Shown here: in pieces, positions 1 through 8,147 of the stretch | Layout: the number at the start of each line of letters is the position of its first letter | How positions within the stretch are numbered: the stretch's first letter is position 1 | NCBI GenBank assembly: GCA_019561615.1 | Contig: JAHEQA010000027.1 | Span: 1 to 33,041 of the forward strand | Direction of reading: 5' to 3' | Length of the DNA stretch: 33,041 bases | From: Methanothermococcus sp. SCGC AD-155-E23 | GTDB taxonomy: Archaea > AGJL01 > Methanococci > Methanococcales > Methanococcaceae | Notes under the pieces: generated by a model | The model's database searches: none | Told to the model about the DNA's origin: nothing | Seen by the model: the letters and a program-made list of their open reading frames with translations, nothing else | Program-made: the position numbers and the translations under genes

Positions 1-22
1 GGTGTTATCCTTTATTCTCTTT

Positions 23-118
23 TTATACACCCTTCTCCAATGTTCCTCTGAAAGGGGCTTTATAATATCCCTCTATCAACTCACCCTCGTAACCACACCT
101 GTAGCAGAATCCCTTCAT
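23..118 (-). CDS. Small zinc-knuckle ORF (31 codons), possibly a broken or truncated gene
   Basis: An ATG at 118 follows GGTGGGAG and opens 21 bases after the aIF2-beta stop. The product begins MKGFCYRCGYEGELIEG, which looks like the first half of a zinc ribbon, but the second CxxC pair is absent and a TAA follows after 31 residues. Another reading frame then stays open to the window edge (DIIKPLSEEHWRRVYKK and on), with a possible GTG start at 30 whose first codons overlap this stop. So this is either a tiny zinc protein overlapping a downstream gene, or one gene interrupted by a frameshift. I do not recognise the family; an NMD3-like N-terminus was considered but the second cysteine pair is missing. 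Confidence 0.35.
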   Translation of the reverse strand: MKGFCYRCGYEGELIEGYYKAPFRGTLEKGV

Positions 119-138
119 ACTCCCACCAGGGAAGGAGA

Positions 139-564
139 TTAGATCAACTTAATAGGTTTTATAGCTCCACAGGCCATACACTTGAGGAAGTGGAGTCTAC
201 CTTCTTTAATAATCTTGGTATCTGGTTTTCCACACTCATCACAAAGTACATACTCCTCTATGAACTCCCTGATCTTACTGTTTATAAGGTAGTTGCTAAA
301 CTTACCCTGGAGTATTAACCTCTGTCCCTCTACATTCCCGGCAGTACCTAACTCCCTCATTATATACTTTGCAAAGAACTGTACATCCCTGTTTATTATC
401 TTTGCAATATCCCTGAAGTTCTTTATTACAGTCCTGTTACCCTCTACAATACTTTCTGCAGGTGGTACCTCAAACCTTATATCCTTAAATACCTCCTCAG
501 GTAGTTGGCTAAATGCCCTCTTAAGTAGTGTCTCGTAATCGTAGTAAATCTTATACTCTCCCAT
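139..564 (-). CDS. Translation initiation factor aIF2 subunit beta
   Basis: This is the 141-residue beta subunit of the heterotrimeric factor that brings Met-tRNAi to the small ribosomal subunit. An N-terminal helix precedes the central alpha/beta domain (about residues 30-100, with the family-typical segments GNRTVIKNF and KYIMRELGTAG). A C-terminal zinc ribbon follows (CDECGKPD ... FLKCMACGA, about residues 108-135). Length and cysteine spacing are normal. The ATG at 564 has a GGTGATAA Shine-Dalgarno just upstream. It is divergent from gltX; the alpha subunit gene is also in this window at 16560. Confidence 0.96.
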   Translation of the reverse strand: MGEYKIYYDYETLLKRAFSQLPEEVFKDIRFEVPPAESIVEGNRTVIKNFRDIAKIINRDVQFFAKYIMRELGTAGNVEGQRLILQGKFSNYLINSKIREFIEEYVLCDECGKPDTKIIKEGRLHFLKCMACGAIKPIKLI

Positions 565-599
565 TTTATCACCTATAGTTTCAATCCCTTCTCCATCTT

Positions 600-612
600 A
601 CTATATAAATAT
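600..612. promoter_or_regulatory. TATA element between aIF2-beta and gltX
   Basis: The only strong AT-rich core in this 95-bp divergent spacer is ACTATATAAATATA. A box centred near 606 would start gltX transcripts near 632, upstream of its GAGGTGG ribosome site at 649. Read the other way it would start aIF2-beta transcripts near 580. This is inferred from sequence and archaeal promoter geometry only. Confidence 0.45.
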
Positions 613-659
613 AATGCTGTAAAACATTGTTCTTACCATAATTTTAGAGAGGTGGAAGG

Positions 660-2414
660 TTGAGGGAGATAATCCTTAAATATGTACTTCAAAGTGCCAT
701 TTTAAAAGGTGGGAAACCTAACCCCAAGGGTGTTATGGGGAAGGTAATGACAGATCATCCTCATCTGAGAGATAGGGCTAAAGAGATATACAAATTAATA
801 CTTGAGGTATCTAAGGAAGTTGAATCTATGTCCCTGGAGGAGCAGAGGAGAATGTTGGAGGAGATAGCCCCAGAGATGTTAACTGAGGAAGGTGGGGAGA
901 GGAAGAGGGAGTTGACACTGAGGAATGTAAAGGGTAGTGTAGTTATGAGGTTTGCCCCAAACCCCTCTGGTCCCCTTCACCTAGGTCACAGTAGGGCGGC
1001 AGTACTTAACGACTACTTCGTAAAGAAGTACAGGGGAAAATTCATACTGAGACTGGAGGATACAGATCCTAAGAGGGTACTTCCAGAGGCCTACGAGATG
1101 ATAGAGGAGGATCTGGAGTGGTTGAATATAGAGGTGGGGGAGAAGGTGATACAGTCTGAAAGGATGGAAATATACTACGACCACTGTAAGAGGCTAATTG
1201 AGATGGGGCATGCCTACGTATGCCAGTGTGACCCTGAAGAGTTCAGGAGACTTAAGAACAGGGGCGTACCCTGTAGATGTAGAGATAGACCTGTGGAGGA
1301 GAATCTGGAACTCTGGGAGAGGATGTTGGATAACAGTTTAGAGGGGGCTGTAGTTAGGTTGAAGACTGATATAAAACATAAAAACCCCTCTGTCAGAGAC
1401 TTCCCAATATTTAGAATGGAGGATACACCCCATCCTAGAACTGGAGACAGGTATATAGTCTATCCACTTATGAACTTCTCAGTTCCAGTTGACGATCACC
1501 TGTTAGGGATAACCCATGTTCTAAGGGGAAAGGATCACATAGTCAATACAGAGAAGCAAAGGTATATCTTCCAGTACTTCCAGTGGGAGATGCCTGAGTA
1601 TATACACTACGGTATCTTAAAGATAGAGGGGACAGTCCTAAGTACCTCCAAGATGTACGAGGGTATACTTAAGGGGGAGTACAGGGGATGGGACGATCCA
1701 AGGTTGGGAACCCTTAGGGCCCTTAGAAGGAGAGGTATAAGACCTGAGGCCATCTACAGATCCATGTTGGAGATTGGGATAAAACCTGCAGATGTAAAAT
1801 ACTCCTGGGAAAACCTCTACGCCATAAACAGGGAGATTGTAGATAAGGATGCAAAGAGGTTCTTCTTTGTGGAGAATCCTAAGAGGTTGAAGGTGTTGGG
1901 AGCAGAACCTAAGACTGTGTATCTGAGGATGCACCCAGATAGAGATCTAGGTACCAGGGAACTTCCCTTTGAGGGGGAGGTCTACATCTCAGACGATCTA
2001 GAGGTTAACAAGATGTACAGGTTGATGGAGTTGTGTAACATAGTTGTGGAGAAGATAGAGGGGGATGTAATATACGCCAGGTATCACAGTGAGGATTTCA
2101 TGATACTTAGGAGAAAGAGGGGGAAGATAATACACTGGGTACCAGTTAAAGATGCTGTAAAAACAGTGGTGGTGGATACAGAGGGTAAGGAACGCCTTGG
2201 ATTTGCAGAGAAGGACTTTAGAAAGGTAAAGGTAGATGAGATAGTTCAATTTGAGAGGTATGGATTTGCAAGGGTAGATGAAAAAAGAGAGAATGGGGAG
2301 TTGGAGATTACCTGCTACACAAGTAAATCTATCTTAGATGGATACAATCCCCAACACCGATATACCTTATACCCTCCAGGGTGGAGAGGTATATGCCCCC
2401 GTAGTCTATCTTGA
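660..2414 (+). CDS. gltX: Glutamyl-tRNA synthetase, archaeal type, with antisense-derived C-terminal tail
   Basis: This class I synthetase charges tRNA-Glu (a tRNA-Glu gene lies at 3059). The archaeal N-terminal helical extension (residues 1-85) precedes the catalytic core: the HIGH-type motif is PSGPLHLGH at about 102-110 and the KMSKS-type motif is LSTSKM. The anticodon-binding beta domains follow. The start is TTG at 660, eleven bases after GAGGTGG begins at 649. Oddity: the last ~28 residues, after CYTSK at about 556, are encoded opposite the 3' end of birA. The normal family end seems to be near that point, so the stop has probably been lost and the frame now runs 86 bases into the convergent gene. 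Confidence 0.95.
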   Translation: MREIILKYVLQSAILKGGKPNPKGVMGKVMTDHPHLRDRAKEIYKLILEVSKEVESMSLEEQRRMLEEIAPEMLTEEGGERKRELTLRNVKGSVVMRFAPNPSGPLHLGHSRAAVLNDYFVKKYRGKFILRLEDTDPKRVLPEAYEMIEEDLEWLNIEVGEKVIQSERMEIYYDHCKRLIEMGHAYVCQCDPEEFRRLKNRGVPCRCRDRPVEENLELWERMLDNSLEGAVVRLKTDIKHKNPSVRDFPIFRMEDTPHPRTGDRYIVYPLMNFSVPVDDHLLGITHVLRGKDHIVNTEKQRYIFQYFQWEMPEYIHYGILKIEGTVLSTSKMYEGILKGEYRGWDDPRLGTLRALRRRGIRPEAIYRSMLEIGIKPADVKYSWENLYAINREIVDKDAKRFFFVENPKRLKVLGAEPKTVYLRMHPDRDLGTRELPFEGEVYISDDLEVNKMYRLMELCNIVVEKIEGDVIYARYHSEDFMILRRKRGKIIHWVPVKDAVKTVVVDTEGKERLGFAEKDFRKVKVDEIVQFERYGFARVDEKRENGELEITCYTSKSILDGYNPQHRYTLYPPGWRGICPRSLS

Positions 2415-3036
2415 AGGCTGTCCCTATAACCTCCTCCCTTGGTGTTATTACTTTAACGTATTTACCCAGGGTTTTTGAGTATCTCTCATATTTTTTTAGG
2501 ATCTCCCTGTCCTCTAGATGGAAGTTGTCTCTAAATCTATTTAGAAATTTATGGAGGATCTCAAATCTGTTATACTCTCTTTTACAAAGTTCCCTTAGAG
2601 AGGTGGCCCTCTCCCTTAGATCCTCTGGGATGGGGTTGTTGACGTTTATACCTATACCTAAGACTACAAATTTGTGATCCCAGTTTATCTCGGAGAGGAT
2701 GCCACATATCTTTTTATCTCCCACTACAACATCGTTGGGAAACTTTATACCCAGAGATTCCCTAAGTTCCTCTGGAAGGTAGTCTATCAAGGTCTCGTAA
2801 ACAGAGATGGAACCTATAAAGTTTAACCTACCAATACTTTCACTACCTTTTAAACCTAGTAGTAGGGAAAAATAGAGTCCACCGTAGTTGGAGTGCCATC
2901 TCCTTCCAAGCCTCCCCACTCCAGCACTTTGAACATCTGCAACAACAACTAGATTCCTCCTCCCCTCTTTCCCTAACCTGTAACAGTATCTATTTGTAGA
3001 GTCTATCTCCCTTAGATGGATAATTTTCAGATCCAT
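2329..3036 (-). CDS. birA: Biotin--protein ligase (BirA), without DNA-binding domain
   Basis: It activates biotin with ATP and transfers it to a lysine of a carboxylase carrier domain. The 235 residues begin directly at the catalytic domain: [11 protein letters not shown] (about 12-22), the biotinyl-AMP loop [12 protein letters not shown] (about 36-47), the [16 protein letters not shown] lysine motif and a C-terminal SH3-like region. There is no N-terminal helix-turn-helix, so it should not act as a repressor. The adenylate loop reads GVGRLG rather than the usual GRGRxG; the second arginine is kept. It overlaps gltX tail to tail by 86 bases. Other biotin genes here are bioB (10121) and bioW (19949). 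Confidence 0.92.
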   Translation of the reverse strand: MDLKIIHLREIDSTNRYCYRLGKEGRRNLVVVADVQSAGVGRLGRRWHSNYGGLYFSLLLGLKGSESIGRLNFIGSISVYETLIDYLPEELRESLGIKFPNDVVVGDKKICGILSEINWDHKFVVLGIGINVNNPIPEDLRERATSLRELCKREYNRFEILHKFLNRFRDNFHLEDREILKKYERYSKTLGKYVKVITPREEVIGTAFKIDYGGIYLSTLEGIRYIGVGDCIHLR

Positions 3037-3058
3037 AATAATCTAGAAAAAAGAGATA

Positions 3059-3136
3059 TGGTGCTCCAGTCGGGATTTGAACCCGAGTCGCGGGCTCGAA
3101 AGGCCCGCATGATTGGCCGGGCTACACCACTGGAGC
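3059..3136 (-). tRNA. tRNA-Glu (anticodon TTC), CCA encoded
   Basis: The minus strand folds as a cloverleaf: acceptor GCTCCAG/CTGGAGC, anticodon stem CGGGC/GCCCG with loop CTTTCGA giving anticodon TTC, and T-arm CGGGTTCAAATCCCG. Discriminator A is followed by an encoded CCA (3059-3061). It lies downstream of tRNA-Arg, probably in the same transcript. Confidence 0.97.
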
Positions 3137-3160
3137 AATGCTAAATCTATAAAAAAGCAA

Positions 3161-3238
3161 TGGCGGACCCGGGGGGATTTGAACCCCCGACCCCCGGCTT
3201 AGAAGGCCGGTGCCGTATCCAGGCTAGGCCACGGGCCC
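3161..3238 (-). tRNA. tRNA-Arg (anticodon TCT), CCA encoded
   Basis: The minus-strand cloverleaf has acceptor GGGCCCG pairing with CGGGTCC (one G.T pair), anticodon stem CCGGC/GCCGG and loop CTTCTAA giving TCT, which reads AGA. AGA and AGG are the dominant arginine codons in this window. Discriminator G is followed by encoded CCA. It is the first gene of a two-tRNA unit. Confidence 0.97.
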
Positions 3239-3278
3239 ATAAAAACACTTCCAAGGCATACATTAGAATAGCAATTCT

Positions 3279-3296
3279 CCTATATATACTTTTCGG
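3279..3296 (-). promoter_or_regulatory. BRE/TATA promoter of the tRNA-Arg/tRNA-Glu unit
   Basis: On the minus strand this reads CCGAAAAGTATATATAGG, a purine-rich BRE followed by a TATA box of the strong stable-RNA type. Its centre is about 48 bases upstream of tRNA-Arg, predicting transcription from near 3260. It lies just past the argJ stop codon. Confidence 0.65.
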
Positions 3297-3300
3297 TATC

Positions 3301-4515
3301 TTAGGTAGTGTACTTGGAGTTTAGGGTTACATAGTCATGTCCTAGATCGCAGCCGTAGGAGGTATTCTCATACATCCCCATCTTCAGATCTACAATTATC
3401 TTTACCTTCTTCCCCTTCATAATCTCCCTTGCCATCTTCAACTCCTCCCCCTCCTCATCCACAGGATCCCCATCCTTAACTAAATAGACCTCCCTTCTAT
3501 AATCAGATATTGCAATATCCATAACCCTCATATCCATCTCCGCCCCACTGTATCCCACTGCAGCAGCTATTCTCCCCCAGTTTGGATCTCCACCGTAGAG
3601 GGCTGTCTTTACAAGGAGAGATCTAACAACACTTTTTGAGGCCTTGATTGCATCCTCCTTTGAGGCACAACCTTTAACCACAACCTCCATCATCCTTGTA
3701 CTTCCCTCCCCATCCATCACTATCATCTTGGCCAACTCTCTACATAGGTAGTGGAGAGCCTCTTTAAACAGATCTGGGCACTCCTCATACCTAACGCCAC
3801 TTTCACCATTTGCAAGGATAAATACAGTATCGTTGGTACTTGTATCCCCATCTACAACGGTGTTGTTAAAGGTCTCATCTACAGCATCCTGAAGTACCAC
3901 ACTTAGCTCCTCAGGGTCTATCTTGATATCTGTTGTAATAAAGGAGAGCATAGTTGCATGGAGCATGTTAGGTGCTATCATTCCAGCCCCCTTTGCAGTA
4001 CCTCCTATCCTCACCTTTTTACCCTCTACCTCAAACTCAAGGGCTAGGGTTTTTGGAAACCTGTCTGTGGTAAGTATGGAGAGGGCAAAGTTGTGATTAC
4101 TACTCTCCCTCTTCAACCTCCTACATGTCTCCTCTATACCAGAGAGTATTATATCCATGGGCATCTTCCTTCCAATAACTCCAGTGGAGGCTATTAGGAT
4201 GGAATCCTCTGGGATATTTAGTAGTTCTGCAGTTTTAGATATCATCCTCTTTCCATCTTCGTAACCATTCTTGGTAAAGCAGTTGGCATTCCCACTGTTA
4301 ACCACTATACATCTTAATCTATCCCTGTTTTTCTTCAACACCTCCTTGGATATTACAACAGGGTGGGCAACAACTTTGTTTGTGGTAAAGGTCCCTGCTC
4401 CAGTACAGTTTTTCTCAGAGTATACTATACCTACTCCATACTTACCTTTCCTCCAGCCGTTTGCCCTGAAACCCTTAGGGGCTGTGACACCGTTATCTAT
4501 TACTTTGAAGTTCAT
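3301..4515 (-). CDS. argJ: Glutamate N-acetyltransferase ArgJ (arginine biosynthesis)
   Basis: It transfers acetyl between N-acetylornithine and glutamate (and may also use acetyl-CoA), the recycling step of arginine biosynthesis. The 404 residues show the ArgJ/DmpA-type autoprocessing site KGAGMIAPNMLHATMLSF, where the threonine of HATML becomes the nucleophile of the beta chain after self-cleavage. The family signatures NSGNANCFTKNG, DGDTSTND and GGDPNWGRI are also present, and the length is normal. The ATG at 4515 starts a conserved-looking N-terminus (KGFRANGWRKGKYGVGIVYS). It stands alone on the minus strand, followed by the tRNA unit. Confidence 0.95.
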   Translation of the reverse strand: MNFKVIDNGVTAPKGFRANGWRKGKYGVGIVYSEKNCTGAGTFTTNKVVAHPVVISKEVLKKNRDRLRCIVVNSGNANCFTKNGYEDGKRMISKTAELLNIPEDSILIASTGVIGRKMPMDIILSGIEETCRRLKRESSNHNFALSILTTDRFPKTLALEFEVEGKKVRIGGTAKGAGMIAPNMLHATMLSFITTDIKIDPEELSVVLQDAVDETFNNTVVDGDTSTNDTVFILANGESGVRYEECPDLFKEALHYLCRELAKMIVMDGEGSTRMMEVVVKGCASKEDAIKASKSVVRSLLVKTALYGGDPNWGRIAAAVGYSGAEMDMRVMDIAISDYRREVYLVKDGDPVDEEGEELKMAREIMKGKKVKIIVDLKMGMYENTSYGCDLGHDYVTLNSKYTT

Positions 4516-4637
4516 ATTTTCACCTGTTTTTAAAACCTACATATATGGGGACCACTTACCCTGTTACTATCTATAAAACAGCCCCATGATAAACTCCAGG
4601 ATATTCAAAACTTTCCCAACTTTATTTATAGATGAGA

Positions 4638-4655
4638 TTATAATAATCATTATAA
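4638..4655. promoter_or_regulatory. Perfect 7-bp inverted repeat in the RFA-P synthase promoter region
   Basis: TTATAAT-AATC-ATTATAA is a perfect dyad with a 4-base spacer. Its right arm overlaps a TATA-like ATTATAAAAAT centred near 4653, about 35 bases before the ATG at 4688. It could be an operator, but it is pure AT and could arise by chance. Confidence 0.3.
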
Positions 4656-4687
4656 AAATAGCTTTTGTTTTTAGATGGTGTATCACC

Positions 4688-5683
4688 ATGATAGCCCTTA
4701 AATCTCCCTCCAGGATACACATTGGACTTATAGATCTTAACGGCAGTCTAGGTAGGGTGGATGGAGGGTTGGGTATTGCACTGGACTATCCAAACTTCTA
4801 CATTGAGGGTAGGGAAAGTTCAGAGATTGAGATAGAGATAGGGTGTAAGGGGATTCAGGAGGACACCTTAAAAAGTATAAGGGATAGGTTGTATCAGGTG
4901 TCTAGAAGAGTGCTAGACTACATTGGAGAGGAGGGAATCTATATCAAAGTTAGGGATACCATCCCCCTACACAGTGGACTGGGAAGTGGTACCCAGATGG
5001 CACTCTCTACAGGGATGTTGATATCCAAGGTGTATAACAGGGATCTAGATGTTAAAACCTTGGCCAGTATTACAGGTAGAGGTGGAACCTCTGGAATAGG
5101 TGTCTATGCCTTTGAGAGAGGGGGCTTCATAGTAGATGGGGGACATACCTTTGGGAGGGGTAAGGATAAGGAGGTATTTGCCCCTTCCTCCGCCTCGAAA
5201 AATGTAAGGGTACCTCCCCTGATATTTAGACATGACTTCAAGTGGCAGGTTGTACTTACAATACCTAAGGGGGAGAACATCCACGGTGATAGGGAGGTGG
5301 ATATCTTTAGAAGGTACTGCCCTATACCCCTGGAAGAGACCCAGAGGATATGTCACATAGTCCTTATGAAGATGTTACCTGCCATAGTTGAGGGGGATAT
5401 TAAATCCTTCGGTGAAGGTATCAACATACTTCAGTACCTAGGATTTAAGAGGGTGGAGTTGGAACTTCAGAGGGAGACAGTTAGGGAGCTTCTAAGGGAA
5501 CTCCAGAGGGTAGGCTACAGTGGACTCTCCAGTTTTGGACCTACCCTCTACTCCATCTGTGAGGGTAGAGAGGATGTTAAAAAAGTAGTGGAGACCTCCA
5601 GGGATTTTCTTGATAAAAGAGGTATAGAAGGAGAGATAATAGTTACCAGGGGGAATAATCAGGGCTATATTTTGAAATCCTAA
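4688..5683 (+). CDS. Beta-ribofuranosylaminobenzene 5'-phosphate synthase (methanopterin biosynthesis)
   Basis: It condenses PRPP with 4-hydroxybenzoate or 4-aminobenzoate with loss of CO2, the committed step to the methanopterin arylamine. The 331-residue GHMP-superfamily protein has N-terminal SPSRIHIGLIDLNGSLGRVDGG, abbreviated here as SRIHIGL plus GRVDGGLG, and the glycine-rich phosphate loop PLHSGLGSGTQMALS (about residues 95-110). GRGGTSGIGVYAF follows. I chose the ATG at 4688, preceded by GGTG at 4677; an in-frame ATG at 4586 would add 34 residues unlike the family and would cross the promoter. It ends exactly one base before the stop of the convergent DUF366-like gene. Confidence 0.9.
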   Translation: MIALKSPSRIHIGLIDLNGSLGRVDGGLGIALDYPNFYIEGRESSEIEIEIGCKGIQEDTLKSIRDRLYQVSRRVLDYIGEEGIYIKVRDTIPLHSGLGSGTQMALSTGMLISKVYNRDLDVKTLASITGRGGTSGIGVYAFERGGFIVDGGHTFGRGKDKEVFAPSSASKNVRVPPLIFRHDFKWQVVLTIPKGENIHGDREVDIFRRYCPIPLEETQRICHIVLMKMLPAIVEGDIKSFGEGINILQYLGFKRVELELQRETVRELLRELQRVGYSGLSSFGPTLYSICEGREDVKKVVETSRDFLDKRGIEGEIIVTRGNNQGYILKS

Positions 5684-6298
5684 CTATAAACATCTCGTTT
5701 TTCTCATGTCCCTCTCTATCTTGTCCACCTCCTCCCCGTATCTCCTCCCTATAGTTTCCATAATATCCAGGATGCTCTTCTCCCCAGTATCTATCCCCAA
5801 GTCCTCCAGGGAGGAGGTTTTAACATAGGGTGGTGTACCCTCCCTGGAGATGTTTATACCTAGGTGGATCTTTCCAGAGGATATACCTCTGGAGGCTATG
5901 GATACTGACAACTTACCTTCCCTGTAGTAGAGATCGTCACCTCTTCTTAATATCCTCCTTCCAGAGATCTCCTCCAATACCTCCTTGGCTACAAGTACTA
6001 GAAGTCTCTGTCTTAAATAGGTCATCTTCAGATCTGGGTTGTCAAAGTGTTCAACAACGAAGTTTATAGCATCTGAAGAGGTGATAAGTACATCTCCTCT
6101 AAAACCCTCCTCCTTCACATCCTTTAGATCCTTCATATTCTCCAGGGGCACCTCTATCTCCCCTCTAAATGCTACGATACTGTCCCTCTGGATGTTGTAC
6201 CTTTCAAAGGCCCAGAGGGGCTCCAACTCCTTCCCTGTATATTTCATCCTCCTTCCTTCCACTATCACCGAGATACTGTCCAGGTGTAGCACCTTCAT
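5684..6298 (-). CDS. DUF366-like protein of unknown function
   Basis: This ~204-residue protein resembles the archaeal DUF366 family from memory: an opening MKVLHLDS, then KYTGKELEPLWAFERYNI, IVAFRGEIEVPLENM, FVVEHFDN and LRQRLLVLVAKEVLEE. No catalytic motif is obvious. The likely start is the ATG at 6298, because GGTGAAGGAG directly precedes it; a TTG at 6310 would add four residues that include this ribosome site. It lies 18 bases downstream of aMBF1 and is probably co-transcribed. It abuts the RFA-P synthase gene tail to tail with no spacer. The function is unknown. Confidence 0.7.
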   Translation of the reverse strand: MKVLHLDSISVIVEGRRMKYTGKELEPLWAFERYNIQRDSIVAFRGEIEVPLENMKDLKDVKEEGFRGDVLITSSDAINFVVEHFDNPDLKMTYLRQRLLVLVAKEVLEEISGRRILRRGDDLYYREGKLSVSIASRGISSGKIHLGINISREGTPPYVKTSSLEDLGIDTGEKSILDIMETIGRRYGEEVDKIERDMRKTRCL

Positions 6299-6316
6299 CT
6301 CCTTCACCAAAATAGG

Positions 6317-6793
6317 TCACTTCTTAAACTTAATGAAGTCTCCCAGGGTGAGATCTCCCCCTCCTCCACCACTGAACTCCTCACCACCTTCCTCGTAGAG
6401 ACTTATCTTCAACTCCTTTTCCAGTCTCCTTATATACTTCTCCTCAGGTTCCAACTGACCACTTTCAATTTTTTGAAGTGTAGATACCCTTATACCTACC
6501 TTACGTGCCAACTCCTCTATACTCATACCCCTCTTTATCCGCGCCTCCCTTATAACCTCTCCATAGTCCTCAACTAGGGTTTTTAGTGTGTCAAATACAT
6601 CCCTCTTAGGTCTGTATACCCTCCTACCTCCAGTGCCTCTTGGAGTACTCTTTTTCCCTACCCTCTCTTTTCTCAGGGAGGTCTTTGGAGCTACACCGTA
6701 CTTGGCACAGTTGCTACATACCAGCATCTCCACCCCTTCTACCCTTACAGGTAGAAGTTTCTCTACCCTCCTACCACATAGTTCACACTGCAT
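6317..6793 (-). CDS. Archaeal multiprotein bridging factor 1 (aMBF1)
   Basis: This 158-residue homologue of the eukaryotic coactivator MBF1 has an N-terminal zinc ribbon (MQCELCGRRVE ... LVCSNCAKYG, residues 1-30) and a basic linker. A Cro/C1-type helix-turn-helix follows (IREARIKRGMSIEELARKVG, then ISTLQKIESGQ-like sequence, about 85-135). It ends with a short glycine-rich tail (GGGGG). Archaeal MBF1 proteins have been linked to transcription and to ribosome binding. The ATG has a perfect GGTGATCCC site. It is divergent from PAN across a 95-bp spacer with a shared TATATATA and a palindrome. Confidence 0.93.
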   Translation of the reverse strand: MQCELCGRRVEKLLPVRVEGVEMLVCSNCAKYGVAPKTSLRKERVGKKSTPRGTGGRRVYRPKRDVFDTLKTLVEDYGEVIREARIKRGMSIEELARKVGIRVSTLQKIESGQLEPEEKYIRRLEKELKISLYEEGGEEFSGGGGGDLTLGDFIKFKK

Positions 6794-6821
6794 GGGATCA
6801 CCGTCAACTATATTAATAAAC

Positions 6822-6859
6822 TATATATAGCCTGACCCCCATATAACAGTATCTGTTAT
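6822..6859. promoter_or_regulatory. Divergent aMBF1/PAN promoter with 17-bp perfect palindrome
   Basis: A TATATATA core lies at 6822-6829. At 6843-6859 the sequence ATAACAG-TAT-CTGTTAT is a perfect 7+3+7 dyad. With the TATA centred near 6826, PAN transcription should start near 6852, inside the palindrome. That is the geometry expected of a repressor operator. The regulator is unknown. Confidence 0.5.
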
Positions 6860-6888
6860 CATATTTATCGAATCAGGAGGTAATAGTT

Positions 6889-8109
6889 ATGGTATTTCCA
6901 ACTTATGAGAATGAGGATGTTGGAGAGAAGAAGAATCCTGTAAAGGAATTTGAGAAAACCTACATTGCAGAGTTGGAGAGTAAGATACTAAAATTGGAAC
7001 TGGAGAATAAAAACCTTCAAAGGGAGAATCTCCAATTGAAGAAGGAGAATGAAATACTGAAGAGAGAGCTGGATAAACTTAGAATACCTCCTCTAATACT
7101 AGGTACTGTAACTGACAGGGTAGGAAAGAGGAAGGCAGTTGTAAAGAGTTCCACCGGTCCAAGTTTCCTTGTAAACATCTCCCAGTTTGTAGATGAGGAG
7201 GAGATAGTACCTGGTGCAAGGGTCTGTCTAAATCAGCAGACCCTGGTTATCGTAGATGTACTTCCAAGGGAGAAGGACTACAGAGCCCTGGCCATGGAGG
7301 TTGATGAGAGACCAAATGTATCCTTCAAAGACATCGGTGGTCTAGATGAGCAGATAAGGGAGATCAGGGAGGTTGTTGAACTTCCACTGACCCATCCAGA
7401 ACTCTTTGAAAAGGTAGGTATAGAACCACCTAAGGGAGTACTACTCTACGGACCACCTGGAACAGGTAAGACACTCCTTGCAAAGGCAGTAGCCCATGAG
7501 ACCAATGCAACCTTTATCAGAATAGTAGGATCAGAGCTTGTTAAAAAGTTCATAGGAGAGGGAGCCAAACTTGTAAAGGATGTATTTAAACTGGCGAAGG
7601 AGAAGGCACCTTCCATCATCTTCATAGATGAGATAGATGCCATAGCAAGTAAGAGAACAGAGGCCCTTACAGGGGGAGACAGGGAGGTCCAGAGAACCCT
7701 TATGCAACTTCTCGCTGAAATGGATGGATTTGACTCCAGGGGAGATGTAAAGGTTATCGCCGCCACTAACAGGTTGGATATATTAGACCCTGCAATCCTG
7801 AGACCTGGTAGATTTGACAGAATAATAGAGGTACCACCACCAGGAGAGGAGGGTAGACTGGAGATACTGAAGATACATACAAGAAAGATGAACCTAGCTA
7901 AGGATGTAGACCTGGCTAAGATAGCCAAGATGACAGAGGGATTCGTAGGTGCAGATCTAAAGGCCGTATGTACAGAGGCTGGTATGTTTGCCATTAGGGA
8001 CAACAGGGATTACGTTACAATGGAGGACTTTATAAAGGCTGTGGAGAAGATTAAGATGAAGAAGGGCAGTGGTACAACTACTCCAGCACTTAACGTAATG
8101 TACGGCTAA
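6889..8109 (+). CDS. pan: Proteasome-activating nucleotidase PAN
   Basis: This AAA ATPase unfolds substrates and opens the gate of the 20S proteasome in the cytoplasm. The 406 residues show an N-terminal coiled coil (about 20-65, leucine/glutamate heptads) and an OB domain (about 70-130). The AAA module carries Walker A GPPGTGKT (188-195), Walker B IIFIDEID (243-250) and an arginine-finger region LRPGRFDR. The C-terminal HbYX motif (MYG) docks into the proteasome alpha ring. The ATG has a strong GGAGGT site. No proteasome subunit genes are in the window. Confidence 0.97.
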   Translation: MVFPTYENEDVGEKKNPVKEFEKTYIAELESKILKLELENKNLQRENLQLKKENEILKRELDKLRIPPLILGTVTDRVGKRKAVVKSSTGPSFLVNISQFVDEEEIVPGARVCLNQQTLVIVDVLPREKDYRALAMEVDERPNVSFKDIGGLDEQIREIREVVELPLTHPELFEKVGIEPPKGVLLYGPPGTGKTLLAKAVAHETNATFIRIVGSELVKKFIGEGAKLVKDVFKLAKEKAPSIIFIDEIDAIASKRTEALTGGDREVQRTLMQLLAEMDGFDSRGDVKVIAATNRLDILDPAILRPGRFDRIIEVPPPGEEGRLEILKIHTRKMNLAKDVDLAKIAKMTEGFVGADLKAVCTEAGMFAIRDNRDYVTMEDFIKAVEKIKMKKGSGTTTPALNVMYG

Positions 8110-8147
8110 TTTCTCTTTTTTTATTATTTTATAATTGGGAGGGGATT

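Noticed and set aside
4586-4687. 34-residue N-terminal extension of RFA-P synthase
   Set aside because: It is AT-rich, isoleucine-heavy and unlike the family, and it covers the promoter and the ribosome site of ATG 4688.
7446-8003. 185-codon minus-strand open frame inside PAN
   Set aside because: It is the antisense of the conserved AAA domain, rich in Ser/Leu/Ala, with no start context.
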